The notes: generated by a model from the sequence alone, not told the origin. Counted from the stretch's first letter, positions 42,904 through 52,564 are shown. The stretch is DNA of 64,000 bases from Chryseobacterium lathyri (GCF_003290185.1 NZ_QNFY01000006.1:1-64000), one strand, 5' to 3'. Program-made: numbers and translations.

Positions 42904-43302
42904 TTAATGCGTAAACTCATTCCCACAATAATAACATACAAAATTCTGGCTTGACAAAATGGAAATTCCAAAAAAGCTCGTCGCCCTATCGTCCCTGTAA
43001 ATATGGTTTGAACCACATTTCGGGCATACAAAATCAAAAGCCGGATCCTTGATCGTATGTTCCACTTCCAAAGAATAGGCTTCATTGTCATTATAATCCT
43101 GCAGGATTTGTTTCGCTTTTTCCAGATCATCTTCAAAAACCTGAAGCTGAATACCGCCCACAGCCTGCGAAAGCAGCCAGTCAGACTGGATGAGCTGCTC
43201 ATTGGCAATGAAACCATTTACTCCGTTTTCGGCAAGGATCTGCTTGTCCCTGTTGGCTTCAAGGGCTGTTTCATAAAATTTAAAACGGACCAGGTTTGAC
43301 AT
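42904..43302 (-). CDS. DUF2007 domain protein with C-terminal zinc ribbon
   Basis: A 132-residue protein: an N-terminal DUF2007/signal-transducing-like domain (FKFYETALEANRDKQILAEN) that ends near LEKAKQILQDYN, followed by a zinc ribbon with CPKCGSNHIY and CYYCGNEF. It starts three bases after the exonuclease stop, so they form an operon. Confidence 0.82.
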   Translation of the reverse strand: MSNLVRFKFYETALEANRDKQILAENGVNGFIANEQLIQSDWLLSQAVGGIQLQVFEDDLEKAKQILQDYNDNEAYSLEVEHTIKDPAFDFVCPKCGSNHIYRDDRATSFFGISILSSQNFVCYYCGNEFTH

Positions 43303-43305
43303 TAT

Positions 43306-44070
43306 TTAAAATTTGCTTGATAGTTGAATTTTTGTGAAGATTTTCTTCGTATAAAGCGGGAAATCGGCATTCTGAAGCCACCCGTAATATCCCAGATCCT
43401 TCTGGAAAACAGCTTTCACGACCTGTCCTTTATATTTTCCGAAATTGAAAACAGGTTCTGATTTTTCATTGTATCCGATAAATCCGGCAAGATCAGCATT
43501 CTTATTATGGAAACTGAATTCACTTAAAGGAGCGATTTCATTTGGGATATCGTCATATTTTCCAACCTGCGCATCCAGTACTTCAAAAGTGGCCATCACA
43601 TCTGCTTCTGCAGAGTGAGCATTTTCTAACACTTTTCCACAGTAAAACTGATAGGCAGCCCCTAAATTTCTCGGTTCTTTCTTGTGGAAAATAGTCTGCG
43701 CATCCACCAGTTTGAATTTGCTCAGATCGAAATCTATCTCCACTCTTAAAAGCTCTTCTGCCAGAAGCGGAACATCAAAACGGTTGGAATTAAAGCCTCC
43801 CAAATCACTTCCTGAAAGCATTTCCATGATTTTTGGAGCAATTTCTCTGAATGTCGGAGCATCTTTTACATCTTCGTCATAAATTCCGTGGATCTCACTG
43901 CATTCTTTCGGAATAGATATTTCCGGATTTACGCGCCAGGTTTTACTTTCTCTGGAGGCATCCGGATTTACTTTTAAAATACAGATCTCTACGATTTTAT
44001 CTTTTCCGATATTGGTTCCTGTGGTTTCAAGGTCAAAAATGCAGAGAGGTTTATGGAGTTTTAAATTCAT
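43306..44070 (-). CDS. 3'-5' exonuclease (DnaQ/epsilon-like)
   Basis: A 254-residue DEDDh-type exonuclease: IFDLETTGTNIGKDKIVEIC gives Asp13 and Glu15, FNSNRFDVPLLAEEL the second Asp, and ENAHSAEADVMATFEVL the His-x4-Asp of ExoIII. The C-terminal 70 residues (KPVFNFGKYKGQVVKAVF) match the DUF3820-type tail often fused to such proteins in Bacteroidota. It may serve in proofreading or repair. Confidence 0.88.
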   Translation of the reverse strand: MNLKLHKPLCIFDLETTGTNIGKDKIVEICILKVNPDASRESKTWRVNPEISIPKECSEIHGIYDEDVKDAPTFREIAPKIMEMLSGSDLGGFNSNRFDVPLLAEELLRVEIDFDLSKFKLVDAQTIFHKKEPRNLGAAYQFYCGKVLENAHSAEADVMATFEVLDAQVGKYDDIPNEIAPLSEFSFHNKNADLAGFIGYNEKSEPVFNFGKYKGQVVKAVFQKDLGYYGWLQNADFPLYTKKIFTKIQLSSKF

Positions 44071-44161
44071 GTCTATAATTGATAATGTGTTAATTTGAAA
44101 ATAAGCTATCTCTAAATTTGTAGCTTTTAGAGTCTAAAATCTGATGTCTCACATCTGATAG

Positions 44162-44875
44162 CTACTTCAGCTGTTTCTGGAAAACCAGCGATACTATCAT
44201 ATAATAAATAACAAGCATCGGAATGCCAACAATCTGAAACAGGGCCAGAATGGCAATTCCACCGCCCAGTAAAATAATTTTCGGGTAGTTGTCCTGGAGT
44301 TTTTTAGATTTGAATTTCATAGCCATCATCTTAATTGGACTGATCAGAAGCCATGATGTGATTATGGTCAATAAGATCAGAAACAAAGAATTTTCAAATA
44401 AAAATCCGAAAGTTCCTGTTTCTTTGAAGGCATAATATAATCCGAATAGCAGAACAGTATTGGTAGGTGTATTCAGTCCTTTAAAATAATAACGTTGTTC
44501 TTCATCAAGGTTAAAGATCGCCAGTCTGAGACAAGAGAAAACAGTCACCAGAAGGCCGGCATAACTTACATCAAAAGGAAGATGCAGCCCTAATATTTCA
44601 TTTCCGAAAGGCTCCAGTGCTTTATACATTGTAAGGCCAGGGACCAGCCCAAAGCTTACCATATCCGCCAGCGAATCCAGCTGCAGCCCCAGATTAGAGT
44701 TCGATTTTAGAGCCCGGGCCACAAACCCGTCAAAAAAATCAAAAATAGCAGAAAGAATAAGACAGATGGCCGTAGTTTGGTAATCTCCTAAAATAAGATG
44801 TATCGCACCTACACAGCCTGCAAATAAATTGGCAAGCGTCAATAAATTGGCAAGATTATTTTTTATGAAATTCAT
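44162..44875 (-). CDS. pssA: CDP-diacylglycerol-serine O-phosphatidyltransferase
   Basis: A 237-residue membrane enzyme that makes phosphatidylserine from CDP-diacylglycerol and serine, the first step to phosphatidylethanolamine. The full CDP-alcohol phosphotransferase motif is present: Asp46, Asp49, Gly50, Ala53, Arg54, Gly63, Asp67, Asp71 (in DFFDGFVARALKSNSNLGLQ and LDSLAD). Six hydrophobic helices. The promoter box lies five bases from the ATG. Confidence 0.93.
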   Translation of the reverse strand: MNFIKNNLANLLTLANLFAGCVGAIHLILGDYQTTAICLILSAIFDFFDGFVARALKSNSNLGLQLDSLADMVSFGLVPGLTMYKALEPFGNEILGLHLPFDVSYAGLLVTVFSCLRLAIFNLDEEQRYYFKGLNTPTNTVLLFGLYYAFKETGTFGFLFENSLFLILLTIITSWLLISPIKMMAMKFKSKKLQDNYPKIILLGGGIAILALFQIVGIPMLVIYYMIVSLVFQKQLK

Positions 44876-44880
44876 GTCAA

Positions 44881-44888
44881 CAAAAGTA
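44881..44888 (-). promoter_or_regulatory. -7 box before pssA
   Basis: TACTTTTG on the minus strand, five bases before the ATG, which suggests an extremely short or absent leader. Confidence 0.4.
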
Positions 44889-44952
44889 CAGTTTTTCCAA
44901 ATTTTAACCCGAAATATTATGAAGGAAAAAATACATTAATAGGTTTTTGATG

Positions 44953-44960
44953 TAAATTTG
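44953..44960 (+). promoter_or_regulatory. -7 box before the LTA-synthase-like gene
   Basis: TAAATTTG lies four bases before the ATG at 44965, again consistent with a leaderless transcript. Confidence 0.4.
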
Positions 44961-44964
44961 CCGA

Positions 44965-46893
44965 ATGAAATTTTTTAAAGAATTTAGAAAACAAGAAGTT
45001 CTGGTCCTTTTTTACCGGATTTTCTTAGCATATGTTTTTTATCAGATTGCCCGGCTTTTATTTTGGTACTTCAATAAAGAGCTCATCAAAGTAGATTCCG
45101 TTTCAGATTATCTCAACCTGGCATTTCATGGAATAGCCTTTGATACCACGGCGATCTTATATGTCAACGCTTTATTTATTCTCTTAAGCCTGGTCCCGAT
45201 TGTCATCAATACAAAAAAAGGATACCAAACCGTTTTGTTCTGGCTGTACTTTATAACCAACGGAATTGCCTATGCCATGAATTTCGGGGATTTTGTCTAT
45301 TATAAATTTTCGCAGGCAAGATTAACATCCACGGCACTAGAAGTTGCAAAACATGAAACCAACATTTTTAAAGTATTCACGGTTTCATTGGGGCAGCATC
45401 CGTTTGTTCTCATATGGTTCATTATTTTAATGGCACTTTGGGTTTTCCTTTATAAAAAGGTGAAGATTACAGAACAGAAACCTGTAAAACTTATTCCATA
45501 CTTTATCTGGTCAGTGCTTGTGCTTTGTGGCACTGCAGTTTTGGTTGTTGGAGGAATCCGCGGTGATTTCAAGCACAGTACTAGACCCATTAACCTAGTG
45601 GATGCCAACCGTTTTGTGGTGAATCCGCTTCAGGGCAATATAGTGTTGAACAGTACGTTTTCATTTTTCAGAACTTTAGGAACCAATAACTTTAAAGAAG
45701 TTCATTTTGTAGACGAAAAATATATTGCCGACCATGTTCAGCCTTATAAAATATATGATAGGAAAGTGGAGAACCGCCCCAATATTGTTATTTTTATTGT
45801 CGAATCTTTCGGCAGGGAATATTCAGGTGCTTTTAATAAAGACAAAAATATTAACGGCTATGTTTCCTATACACCATTTATAGACAGTCTTGCAGGCCAG
45901 AGCCTGATTTTCCCTAATATGTTTGCTAATGGAAGACAGTCCATTCATGGAATGAGCAGTGTGCTGGCTGGAATTCCAAGCCTTACCGATGCTTTTACCA
46001 GCTCGCCTTATTCCAATCAGAAAATCCAGTCTATTGTTTCAGTGTGTAATGATCTGGGGTATGATACTTCTTTTTATCATGGGGCTCCCAACGGATCAAT
46101 GGGCTTCCTTGGGTTTGGAAATATATTGGGTTTTAAACATTATTTCGGGAAAAATGAATTCAACCATGATGAAGATTTCGACGGTATGTGGGCGATATGG
46201 GATGAACCGTTTCTTCAGTATTTTGCAAAAAATACAGGAAAGACACAGCCATTTATGACTACAGTATTTACTGCTTCATCACATCATCCGTTTAAAATCC
46301 CTGAAAAATACAAAGGGAAATTTAAAAAAGGAACCATAGAAATGCATGAACCGATCCAATATACGGATTATGCGATCAAAAAATATTTTGAAACTGCTAA
46401 AAAACAGCCTTGGTTCAATAATACCATCTTCGTTTTCACGGGAGATCATACCAACCAGATCGCTTATGGTGAATATGAAAAAGCTATGAACCGTTTTGCT
46501 GTTCCTCTGATATTGTATTCCCCAAATCCGAAATATAACCTTAAAGGCGTGAATCCTGAAACGGCACAGCAAATAGATATTTATCCTACGCTTGCAGATC
46601 TTATCGGATACAATAAACAGATCAGAAGCTGGGGAAGAAGCCTTGTAAGCGATAAAAAATATCCGTCTATTGTAGTGAATTCAGATGGAAGTTCAGAACA
46701 GTTTATCATTGGAGATCATATGTACCGTTTCGATGGCAAGGAAATTACAGGAATATACGAGAAGAATGACCTCGGATTTGCAAACAATTTAATAGGAAAA
46801 TTAAAGACCCCTGAAATAGAACAGGAAATGAAGACTGCAAAAGCTTGGTATCAGGATTATATGGACAGGGTAATCAATAGAAAACTTAAATAA
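44965..46893 (+). CDS. LTA synthase family sulfatase (phosphoglycerol/phosphoethanolamine transferase-like)
   Basis: A 642-residue protein: five N-terminal membrane helices (to about residue 200), then an extracytoplasmic alkaline-phosphatase-fold sulfatase domain. FIVESFGREYSGAF supplies the metal-binding Glu, NGRQSIHGMSSVLAGIP the segment around the nucleophile, and FTGDHTNQ the Asp-His metal ligands. In Gram-negatives such enzymes modify envelope lipids or glycans; the substrate is not evident. Confidence 0.9.
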   Translation: MKFFKEFRKQEVLVLFYRIFLAYVFYQIARLLFWYFNKELIKVDSVSDYLNLAFHGIAFDTTAILYVNALFILLSLVPIVINTKKGYQTVLFWLYFITNGIAYAMNFGDFVYYKFSQARLTSTALEVAKHETNIFKVFTVSLGQHPFVLIWFIILMALWVFLYKKVKITEQKPVKLIPYFIWSVLVLCGTAVLVVGGIRGDFKHSTRPINLVDANRFVVNPLQGNIVLNSTFSFFRTLGTNNFKEVHFVDEKYIADHVQPYKIYDRKVENRPNIVIFIVESFGREYSGAFNKDKNINGYVSYTPFIDSLAGQSLIFPNMFANGRQSIHGMSSVLAGIPSLTDAFTSSPYSNQKIQSIVSVCNDLGYDTSFYHGAPNGSMGFLGFGNILGFKHYFGKNEFNHDEDFDGMWAIWDEPFLQYFAKNTGKTQPFMTTVFTASSHHPFKIPEKYKGKFKKGTIEMHEPIQYTDYAIKKYFETAKKQPWFNNTIFVFTGDHTNQIAYGEYEKAMNRFAVPLILYSPNPKYNLKGVNPETAQQIDIYPTLADLIGYNKQIRSWGRSLVSDKKYPSIVVNSDGSSEQFIIGDHMYRFDGKEITGIYEKNDLGFANNLIGKLKTPEIEQEMKTAKAWYQDYMDRVINRKLK

Positions 46894-47193
46894 TCTGAAT
46901 TCAGGTTTGAGAATCTGAGGGCCCAGAGAGTTTTAGGGTTTAGTTGATTGTTGATAGTTGCCGGTCATGAACCCGCACCCCTATGCTTTATCAGTTACTA
47001 AAATCTACAGTCAAAAGTCTCATATCTTGTGTCTGAAATCTGAAATCATCATAACTGTTCATTTAACCTTTTACACTTTGGCCTATCATATGCTTTGTAT
47101 AGCAAAAGTTTTTGTCTGTTTAAAATTTAATTTATACATTTAGCAATAGATACATAACAAAAAACGTATATCGGAATTAAAACTATAAGAAAT
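46894..47193. other. Noncoding stretch with degenerate dispersed repeat
   Basis: 300 bases without a gene. AGTTTTAGGGTTTAG and TCTCATATCTTGTGTCTGAA resemble intergenic motifs at 31160-31250 and 44120-44160 (AATCTGATGTCTCACATCTG). They look like decayed dispersed repeats; nothing else is recognised. The 61-codon frame at 46958 crosses them and is not considered a gene. Confidence 0.4.
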
Positions 47194-47613
47194 ATGAAAA
47201 AATTATTATTAACATTCGTGCTTTCCCTGTTTGGCGTATTATCGTTTGCACAGATTGAAGGTAAATGGAAGACTATAGATGACGAAACAAAACAGGCTAA
47301 ATCCATTGTTGAGATTTATAAAAAATCAGATGGGAAGTATTATGGAAAAGTTTCCCAGCTGCTTATAAAACCTGCAAATCCAAATTGTACAGGATGTAAG
47401 GATGACAGAAAAGGGAAGCCAATTTTAGGAATGGAGATCATCAGAGGTCTTAAAAAAGAAGGAGATGAATTTACAGGAGGAACTATTACTGACCCTAAAA
47501 CAGGTAAAACTTATAAATGTACCATTACAAAAAGCGGTGATAAACTGAATGTAAGAGGATATATGGGAGTTTCTGTATTTGGAAGGACTCAGGTTTGGGA
47601 CAAAGTGAATTAA
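47194..47613 (+). CDS. DUF2147 family secreted protein
   Basis: A 139-residue protein with a signal peptide (KKLLLTFVLSLFGVLSFAQ). IEGKWKTIDDETKQAKSIVE starts a lipocalin-like barrel; the CTGCKDDRKGKPILGMEII segment and the closing FGRTQVWDKV are typical of DUF2147. Function unknown; located in the periplasm or at the surface. Confidence 0.88.
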   Translation: MKKLLLTFVLSLFGVLSFAQIEGKWKTIDDETKQAKSIVEIYKKSDGKYYGKVSQLLIKPANPNCTGCKDDRKGKPILGMEIIRGLKKEGDEFTGGTITDPKTGKTYKCTITKSGDKLNVRGYMGVSVFGRTQVWDKVN

Positions 47614-47636
47614 TCAGTTTTTATATAAACTTTAGG

Positions 47637-47670
47637 ACGGTATTTCAGAAATGAGATACCGTTTTTATTT
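47637..47670 (+). terminator. Terminator of the DUF2147 gene
   Basis: ACGGTATTTCA pairs with TGAGATACCGT and is followed by TTTTTATTTTTTTT. Confidence 0.8.
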
Positions 47671-47718
47671 TTTTTAAAAAATTCTGTAACGAAAATAAAA
47701 ATTTCCCACTCATAAGAT

Positions 47719-48216
47719 ATGAGCACAACACTGGAGAGAAATTTTGTTGATTTTTTTAAGCCCAACCAAAGGCTTATTCATAAAATATGCAGGATATATA
47801 CAGATAATGCCGAAGACCATCAAGATCTTTTCCAGGAAATTACCATTCAGCTTTGGAGGTCCTTTCCCGGTTTTAAAGGAGAAGCCAAATTTTCTACTTG
47901 GATGTATAAGGTGGCACTTAATACGGCTATGACCCTTTTTAAGAAACCACAGAAAAAAGTATTGTGGCATTCTGATATAGACGTTTCCTCTTTGAAAATG
48001 GAATATGAAGTATATGAAGATGATGAATATAAATTGAGAAAAATGTACAAAGCCATTCACGAGCTGTCCGATGTAGAAAAAGCTTTAATTATGATGTACC
48101 TCGAAGACAGGCCATACAAAGAGATCGGTGAAATTCTGGGAATTACTGAAGGTAATGCAAGAGTGAAAATGAATAGGGCAAAGAATAATTTAAAAACCAA
48201 AATAAACACAAAATAA
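47719..48216 (+). CDS. ECF-type RNA polymerase sigma factor
   Basis: A 165-residue sigma-70 family protein. Region 2 covers about 20-85 (DHQDLFQEITIQLWRSFPGF, FSTWMYKVALNTAM), region 4 about 110-160 (LSDVEKALIMMYLEDRPYKE, then IGEILGITEGNARVKMNRAK). Its tight linkage to the following membrane protein gene, one base after the stop, suggests a sigma/anti-sigma pair. Confidence 0.9.
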   Translation: MSTTLERNFVDFFKPNQRLIHKICRIYTDNAEDHQDLFQEITIQLWRSFPGFKGEAKFSTWMYKVALNTAMTLFKKPQKKVLWHSDIDVSSLKMEYEVYEDDEYKLRKMYKAIHELSDVEKALIMMYLEDRPYKEIGEILGITEGNARVKMNRAKNNLKTKINTK

Positions 48217-48217
48217 T

Positions 48218-48832
48218 ATGGAGGAACTGGAACTTTTAAAAAAAGACTGGAATAAGGATGAAGGTGAATTTAAAGATTATTCCGAAAATGAAATTTATAT
48301 CATGATTAAAAACAAATCTGTTTCTGTGGCAAAAACTTTATTCCTGATAGGCTCGGTAGAAATTGTACTCTGGTCTGTCTATGGGTATATTAATGGCGAA
48401 TTTCCATATCTAAGGATAATCCTGTTTTCCGTATTTATAATTCTGACAGTTTTGCTGTTTCGTAGGTTGAAAGCTGGGCAGGACTCCTTATCATTAATAA
48501 AAAACATTCTGAATATAAGAAGGCTTATCTTTGGGTATGCCGGGATTTCTTTTCTTCTGATCATTCTGGATAACCTGATCCATTTCGATATCTATACAAA
48601 AGATTTTATGGCAGGAGCAAAAGATGGGTGGAATAATGGGCACCATATTCTAAAACGTTCCAACCCTGATAGTATGGTCCCTGAATTGGGGAATTATGTA
48701 ATATTTGGATTTTTTATGTTACTAGGATTTTATATTCTGTATCTTATTTATAAAAGAACATATGGGAAAATTCTGTCAAACCTTAGGAAAAACTACAGAG
48801 AACTCAACCGCACTGAAGAAAAGCCTCTCTGA
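48218..48832 (+). CDS. Membrane protein, probable regulator of the adjacent sigma factor
   Basis: A 204-residue protein with a polar N-terminus of about 38 residues (EELELLKKDWNKDEGEFKDY), then four hydrophobic helices (about 39-58, 64-83, 102-122, 160-182). Single-base spacing from the sigma gene, and a cytoplasmic N-terminus before the first helix, fit the layout of membrane anti-sigma factors, but no zinc-binding anti-sigma motif is seen. Confidence 0.65.
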   Translation: MEELELLKKDWNKDEGEFKDYSENEIYIMIKNKSVSVAKTLFLIGSVEIVLWSVYGYINGEFPYLRIILFSVFIILTVLLFRRLKAGQDSLSLIKNILNIRRLIFGYAGISFLLIILDNLIHFDIYTKDFMAGAKDGWNNGHHILKRSNPDSMVPELGNYVIFGFFMLLGFYILYLIYKRTYGKILSNLRKNYRELNRTEEKPL

Positions 48833-48871
48833 TTAAATAATTAAGGTTTCTCATTCAATGAGATGCCTTTT

Positions 48872-48905
48872 TTGTTATGTTAGTAATAAAAAAACACTAT
48901 TTTTG
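48872..48905 (+). promoter_or_regulatory. Promoter of pdhB
   Basis: TTG at 48872-48874 and TATTTTTG at 48898-48905 form a Bacteroidota-type promoter, with a slightly long spacer of 23 bases and a leader of about 18 bases. Confidence 0.45.
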
Positions 48906-48928
48906 TAGTCTAAATTTTTCAAATAAAT

Positions 48929-49909
48929 ATGGCAGAATATACTTTTCGTGAGGTAATTGCACAAGCAATGAGCGAGGAAATGCGTAAAGACGAATCCATT
49001 TTTTTAATGGGGGAGGAAGTTGCAGAATACAATGGTGCGTATAAAGCTTCAAAAGGAATGTTGGATGAATTTGGTCCTAAAAGAGTAATCGATACACCCA
49101 TTGCTGAGCTTGGTTTTACAGGGATTGCTGTAGGAGCTGCGATGAATGGTAACAGACCAATTGTAGAGTATATGACGTTCAATTTCTCATTGGTAGGTAT
49201 TGATCAGATTATTAATAATGCGGCGAAAATCCGTCAGATGAGTGGTGGTCAGTGGAACTGTCCTATCGTTTTCAGAGGACCTACTGCTTCGGCAGGACAA
49301 TTAGGAGCTACACACTCTCAGGCGTTTGAAAACTGGTTTGCGAATGTTCCGGGACTTAAAGTAGTGGTTCCTTCAAATCCTTACGATGCGAAAGGATTGT
49401 TGAAAACTGCTATCCAGGATAATGATCCGGTTATTTTCATGGAATCTGAGCAGATGTATGGTGATAAAATGGAAATTCCTGAAGAAGAATATTATTTGCC
49501 AATAGGTAAAGCAGATATCAAAAGAGAAGGTACAGACGTTACTTTGGTTTCTTTCGGTAAAATCATGAAGCTGGCTATTCAGGCTGCTGAAGATATGGCT
49601 AAAGAAGGAATCTCTGTAGAAGTGATCGACCTTAGAACCGTTCGTCCTCTTGATTTTGATACTGTTTTAGCTTCCGTTAAAAAAACAAACAGACTGGTGA
49701 TCTTGGAAGAAGCCTGGCCATTCGCTTCGATATCTTCTGAAATTACATATATGGTACAGCAGAAAGCATTCGACTATCTGGATGCGCCAATCAAGAGGAT
49801 TACTACTCCTGATGCGCCTGCGCCTTACTCCGCTGCATTATTTGCAGAATGGTTCCCTAAACTTGAAAAAGTAAAAGAGGAGATCAAAAAAGCGATGTAC
49901 GTAAAATAA
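48929..49909 (+). CDS. pdhB: Pyruvate dehydrogenase E1 component, beta subunit
   Basis: A 326-residue transketolase-like pyrimidine-binding and C-terminal domain protein. Diagnostic stretches: TFREVIAQAMSEEMRKDESI, FLMGEEVAEYNGAYKASKGM, then RVIDTPIAELGFTGIAVGAA, YMTFNFSLVGIDQIINNAAK and the TPDAPAPYS near the end. It pairs with an alpha subunit, which is not in this window, to decarboxylate pyruvate with thiamine diphosphate. It is monocistronic here. Confidence 0.93.
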   Translation: MAEYTFREVIAQAMSEEMRKDESIFLMGEEVAEYNGAYKASKGMLDEFGPKRVIDTPIAELGFTGIAVGAAMNGNRPIVEYMTFNFSLVGIDQIINNAAKIRQMSGGQWNCPIVFRGPTASAGQLGATHSQAFENWFANVPGLKVVVPSNPYDAKGLLKTAIQDNDPVIFMESEQMYGDKMEIPEEEYYLPIGKADIKREGTDVTLVSFGKIMKLAIQAAEDMAKEGISVEVIDLRTVRPLDFDTVLASVKKTNRLVILEEAWPFASISSEITYMVQQKAFDYLDAPIKRITTPDAPAPYSAALFAEWFPKLEKVKEEIKKAMYVK

Positions 49910-49921
49910 CTATTATAGAGA

Positions 49922-49946
49922 AAAACTTCCGAAAGGAAGTTTTTTC
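49922..49946 (+). terminator. Terminator of pdhB
   Basis: AAAACTTCC and GGAAGTTTT pair around GAAA, followed by TTCATTT. Confidence 0.85.
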
Positions 49947-49993
49947 ATTTATTCTATTCATGAAGAATAGTTCTCGACGTCATAAAATTAGTA

Positions 49994-50001
49994 TAAATTT
50001 G
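49994..50001 (+). promoter_or_regulatory. -7 box before kup
   Basis: TAAATTTG, 23 bases before the ATG at 50025. Confidence 0.45.
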
Positions 50002-50024
50002 CGCGTTTAAAAAAATAAGCTGAT

Positions 50025-52019
50025 ATGGCAGACCTTACAGAAGATGGTTATCATTTTGACATAAAGAAACTTTCTTTTATTGGAGTTTTAGTCTCTCTCG
50101 GAATTGTGTTCGGAGATATTGGAACATCTCCGCTTTACGTAATGAAAGCAATTGTAAATGCAAAAGACGGAGGTAGTAATATGCCTTTCAACGAATATAT
50201 AGAAGGGGCGTTATCCTGTATCATCTGGACACTTACCCTTCAGACTACAATAAAATATGTGATCATTGCTCTAAGGGCAGATAACAAAGGGGAAGGAGGT
50301 ATTTTAGCTTTATTCTCATTAGTTAAAAACCTTAAAAAAGGATGGCTATATCTTATCGCTATCATAGGTGCAGCAGCACTCATCGCGGATGGGGTGATTA
50401 CGCCTTCACTTACAGTAATGTCAGCTATTGAAGGTCTGGAAATTTATAATCCCCATACACCTGTTGTGCCCATTACCATTGGAATTTTGATTGTGATTTT
50501 TGTAGTACAGCAATTCGGAACCAGTTTTATCGGGAAATTTTTTGGCCCTGTAATGGTTGTCTGGTTTTTAGTTCTAGGAGGTTTGGGAGTAATGCATTTA
50601 AGCGAAAATTTAGAAATTTTAAGATCTTTCAACCCTTACTATGCCTACAAGCTTATTGCTAATTCTCCAAGTGCAATTGTCATTCTTGGTGCTGTTTTCC
50701 TGTGTACAACGGGGGCAGAAGCTCTCTACTCGGACTTAGGACACTGTGGTGCCAAAAATATAAGAGTAAGTTGGGGATTTGTTAAGATCATGCTTATTTT
50801 AAACTATCTTGGACAGGGGGCATGGTTATTAACCAATCATGGGAAGCCTGGATTTTCTGTAATCAACCCATTCTTTGGAATCATGGAAGAGTGGATGATT
50901 GTACCAGGAGTAATTTTGGCTACTGCAGCAGCAATTATTGCAAGTCAGGCCTTGATTACAGGTTCTTTTACCATTTTCTCAGAAGCAATGTCTCTTAATT
51001 TATGGCCTAATCAAAAAATTGATTACCCTTCCGGAGTTAAAGGACAAATGTATATTCCAAGAATCAACTGGGGACTTCTTATTCTGTGTATTATTGTTGT
51101 GCTTCATTTTAGAGAATCAGGGAAAATGGAAGCTGCATATGGACTTTCCATTACAGTAACCATGCTGATGACGACAGTACTGCTGGTTTTCTGGTTGTTG
51201 AAGCATAGAGTAAGCAAAGTATTAATTGTACTTTTTGCTTTAGTTTATATGGCTATTGAACTAGGATTTTTCAGTGCAAATATCATCAAGTTCATGGAAG
51301 GTGGATGGATTACGGTTGTCCTGGCTGGTTCTATTGGAATTTCAATGTACGCATGGTATAATGGAAGACTGATAAAAACAAGATTTATCCAGTTTGTAAA
51401 AATAGAGAAATATGTTGCCATTATAAAAGACATGAAACTGGATGAAAGTATTCCCAAATACGCAACCAATCTTGCTTACCTGAGCAGAGCCAAAAGGAAT
51501 GATGAAGTAGAATCGAAAATTATCTATTCCATCATCAAGAAGCAGCCCAAAAGAGCGGATCATTATTTTATATTAAGTATTGTTAATCAGGAAGATCCAT
51601 ATACTTTCAAATATACGGTAGACGAAATTCTGCCGGGAACCGTATACAAAGTCAATTTCCTTCTAGGATTTAAAGTAGACCGTAGAATCAATGATTATTT
51701 TAATATGGTACTGAAAGATCTTATGGCAGACGGAACCATTCCATCAAGAAGCAGTCATCCGTCCCTGAGAGCGCACAACATTCCGCCGGATCTGAAATAC
51801 GTAATTATTGATAATACATATATCAACGATATACTTTTAACTGTTAAACAGAAGATTACACTCAATATCTACAATTTTGTGAAGTACATCGGAAGTGATG
51901 ATTTCAAAGCTTGGGGGGTATCTTCTCACAACGTAGAAGTGGAGTCTGCCCCGATTACAGAGCTTACGGTTTACGATAACAAGATTGAGCAATCCGGCTT
52001 CTTCCGTCATAATTCCTAA
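50025..52019 (+). CDS. kup: KUP-family potassium uptake transporter
   Basis: A 664-residue protein: 12 membrane helices in the first 440 residues, then a cytoplasmic C-terminal domain. GIVFGDIGTSPLYVMKAIV is the family signature in helix 1, and TGAEALYSDLGHCG and GQGAWLL are further conserved elements. It imports K+ with protons. A Fur-type regulator gene follows after 68 bases with its own promoter box. Confidence 0.95.
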   Translation: MADLTEDGYHFDIKKLSFIGVLVSLGIVFGDIGTSPLYVMKAIVNAKDGGSNMPFNEYIEGALSCIIWTLTLQTTIKYVIIALRADNKGEGGILALFSLVKNLKKGWLYLIAIIGAAALIADGVITPSLTVMSAIEGLEIYNPHTPVVPITIGILIVIFVVQQFGTSFIGKFFGPVMVVWFLVLGGLGVMHLSENLEILRSFNPYYAYKLIANSPSAIVILGAVFLCTTGAEALYSDLGHCGAKNIRVSWGFVKIMLILNYLGQGAWLLTNHGKPGFSVINPFFGIMEEWMIVPGVILATAAAIIASQALITGSFTIFSEAMSLNLWPNQKIDYPSGVKGQMYIPRINWGLLILCIIVVLHFRESGKMEAAYGLSITVTMLMTTVLLVFWLLKHRVSKVLIVLFALVYMAIELGFFSANIIKFMEGGWITVVLAGSIGISMYAWYNGRLIKTRFIQFVKIEKYVAIIKDMKLDESIPKYATNLAYLSRAKRNDEVESKIIYSIIKKQPKRADHYFILSIVNQEDPYTFKYTVDEILPGTVYKVNFLLGFKVDRRINDYFNMVLKDLMADGTIPSRSSHPSLRAHNIPPDLKYVIIDNTYINDILLTVKQKITLNIYNFVKYIGSDDFKAWGVSSHNVEVESAPITELTVYDNKIEQSGFFRHNS

Positions 52020-52064
52020 AAACAAGGGGTAAGAAACCATATCGCCTATTTAAATAAAAATCAA

Positions 52065-52072
52065 TAAATTTG
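52065..52072 (+). promoter_or_regulatory. -7 box before the Fur-family gene
   Basis: TAAATTTG, 15 bases before the ATG at 52088. Confidence 0.45.
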
Positions 52073-52087
52073 TAGATAATTTTTTTG

Positions 52088-52561
52088 ATGGATACAGTAC
52101 AAAAAGAAAAAAATATTGCTTTGATTAAGGATGTTCTCCGAAACTATCTTTTAGAAAAGGGTTTCAGAAACACACCTGAACGATATACGATATTAGAAGA
52201 GATTTATAGTATGGATCATCACTTCAATGTGGATGATCTGTATCTTCTTATGATGCAGAAGAAATATCATGTTTCAAAAGCAACGATTTACAACACTATT
52301 GAAATTTTCCTCGATGCAGGTTTAATCCGTAAGCATCAGTTTGGAGAAAAAACATTGACCTCTTCATCTTATGAGAAGTCTTATTTTGATAAACAGCATG
52401 ACCATTTGGTAATCTACAAAAAAGGCTCTGATAAGGAAATTGAAGAAATTATCGAATTCTGTGATCCGAGAATACAGGGAATTAAAGAAGCAATTGAAGA
52501 AGCATTTGGCGTAAATATTGATTCGCATTCGCTGTATTTCTATGGTACTAAGAATGATTAA
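52088..52561 (+). CDS. Fur-family metal-responsive transcriptional regulator
   Basis: The ATG at 52088 is chosen over the TTG one codon earlier; 157 residues. The winged-helix domain reads LLEKGFRNTPERYTILEEIY and KYHVSKATIYNTIEIFLDAG; the dimerisation domain begins with QHDHLVIYKKG. The pairs of CxxC that hold the structural zinc in most Fur proteins are absent (only one Cys), as in some Bacteroidota homologues. Whether it senses iron, zinc or peroxide cannot be told. It is three bases from the OstA-like gene. Confidence 0.88.
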   Translation: MDTVQKEKNIALIKDVLRNYLLEKGFRNTPERYTILEEIYSMDHHFNVDDLYLLMMQKKYHVSKATIYNTIEIFLDAGLIRKHQFGEKTLTSSSYEKSYFDKQHDHLVIYKKGSDKEIEEIIEFCDPRIQGIKEAIEEAFGVNIDSHSLYFYGTKND

Positions 52562-52564
52562 TCA

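Noticed and set aside
46958..47143. 61-codon frame between the sulfatase and DUF2147 genes
   Set aside because: It crosses degenerate repeat sequence, has no signal peptide or family features and an unlikely composition.
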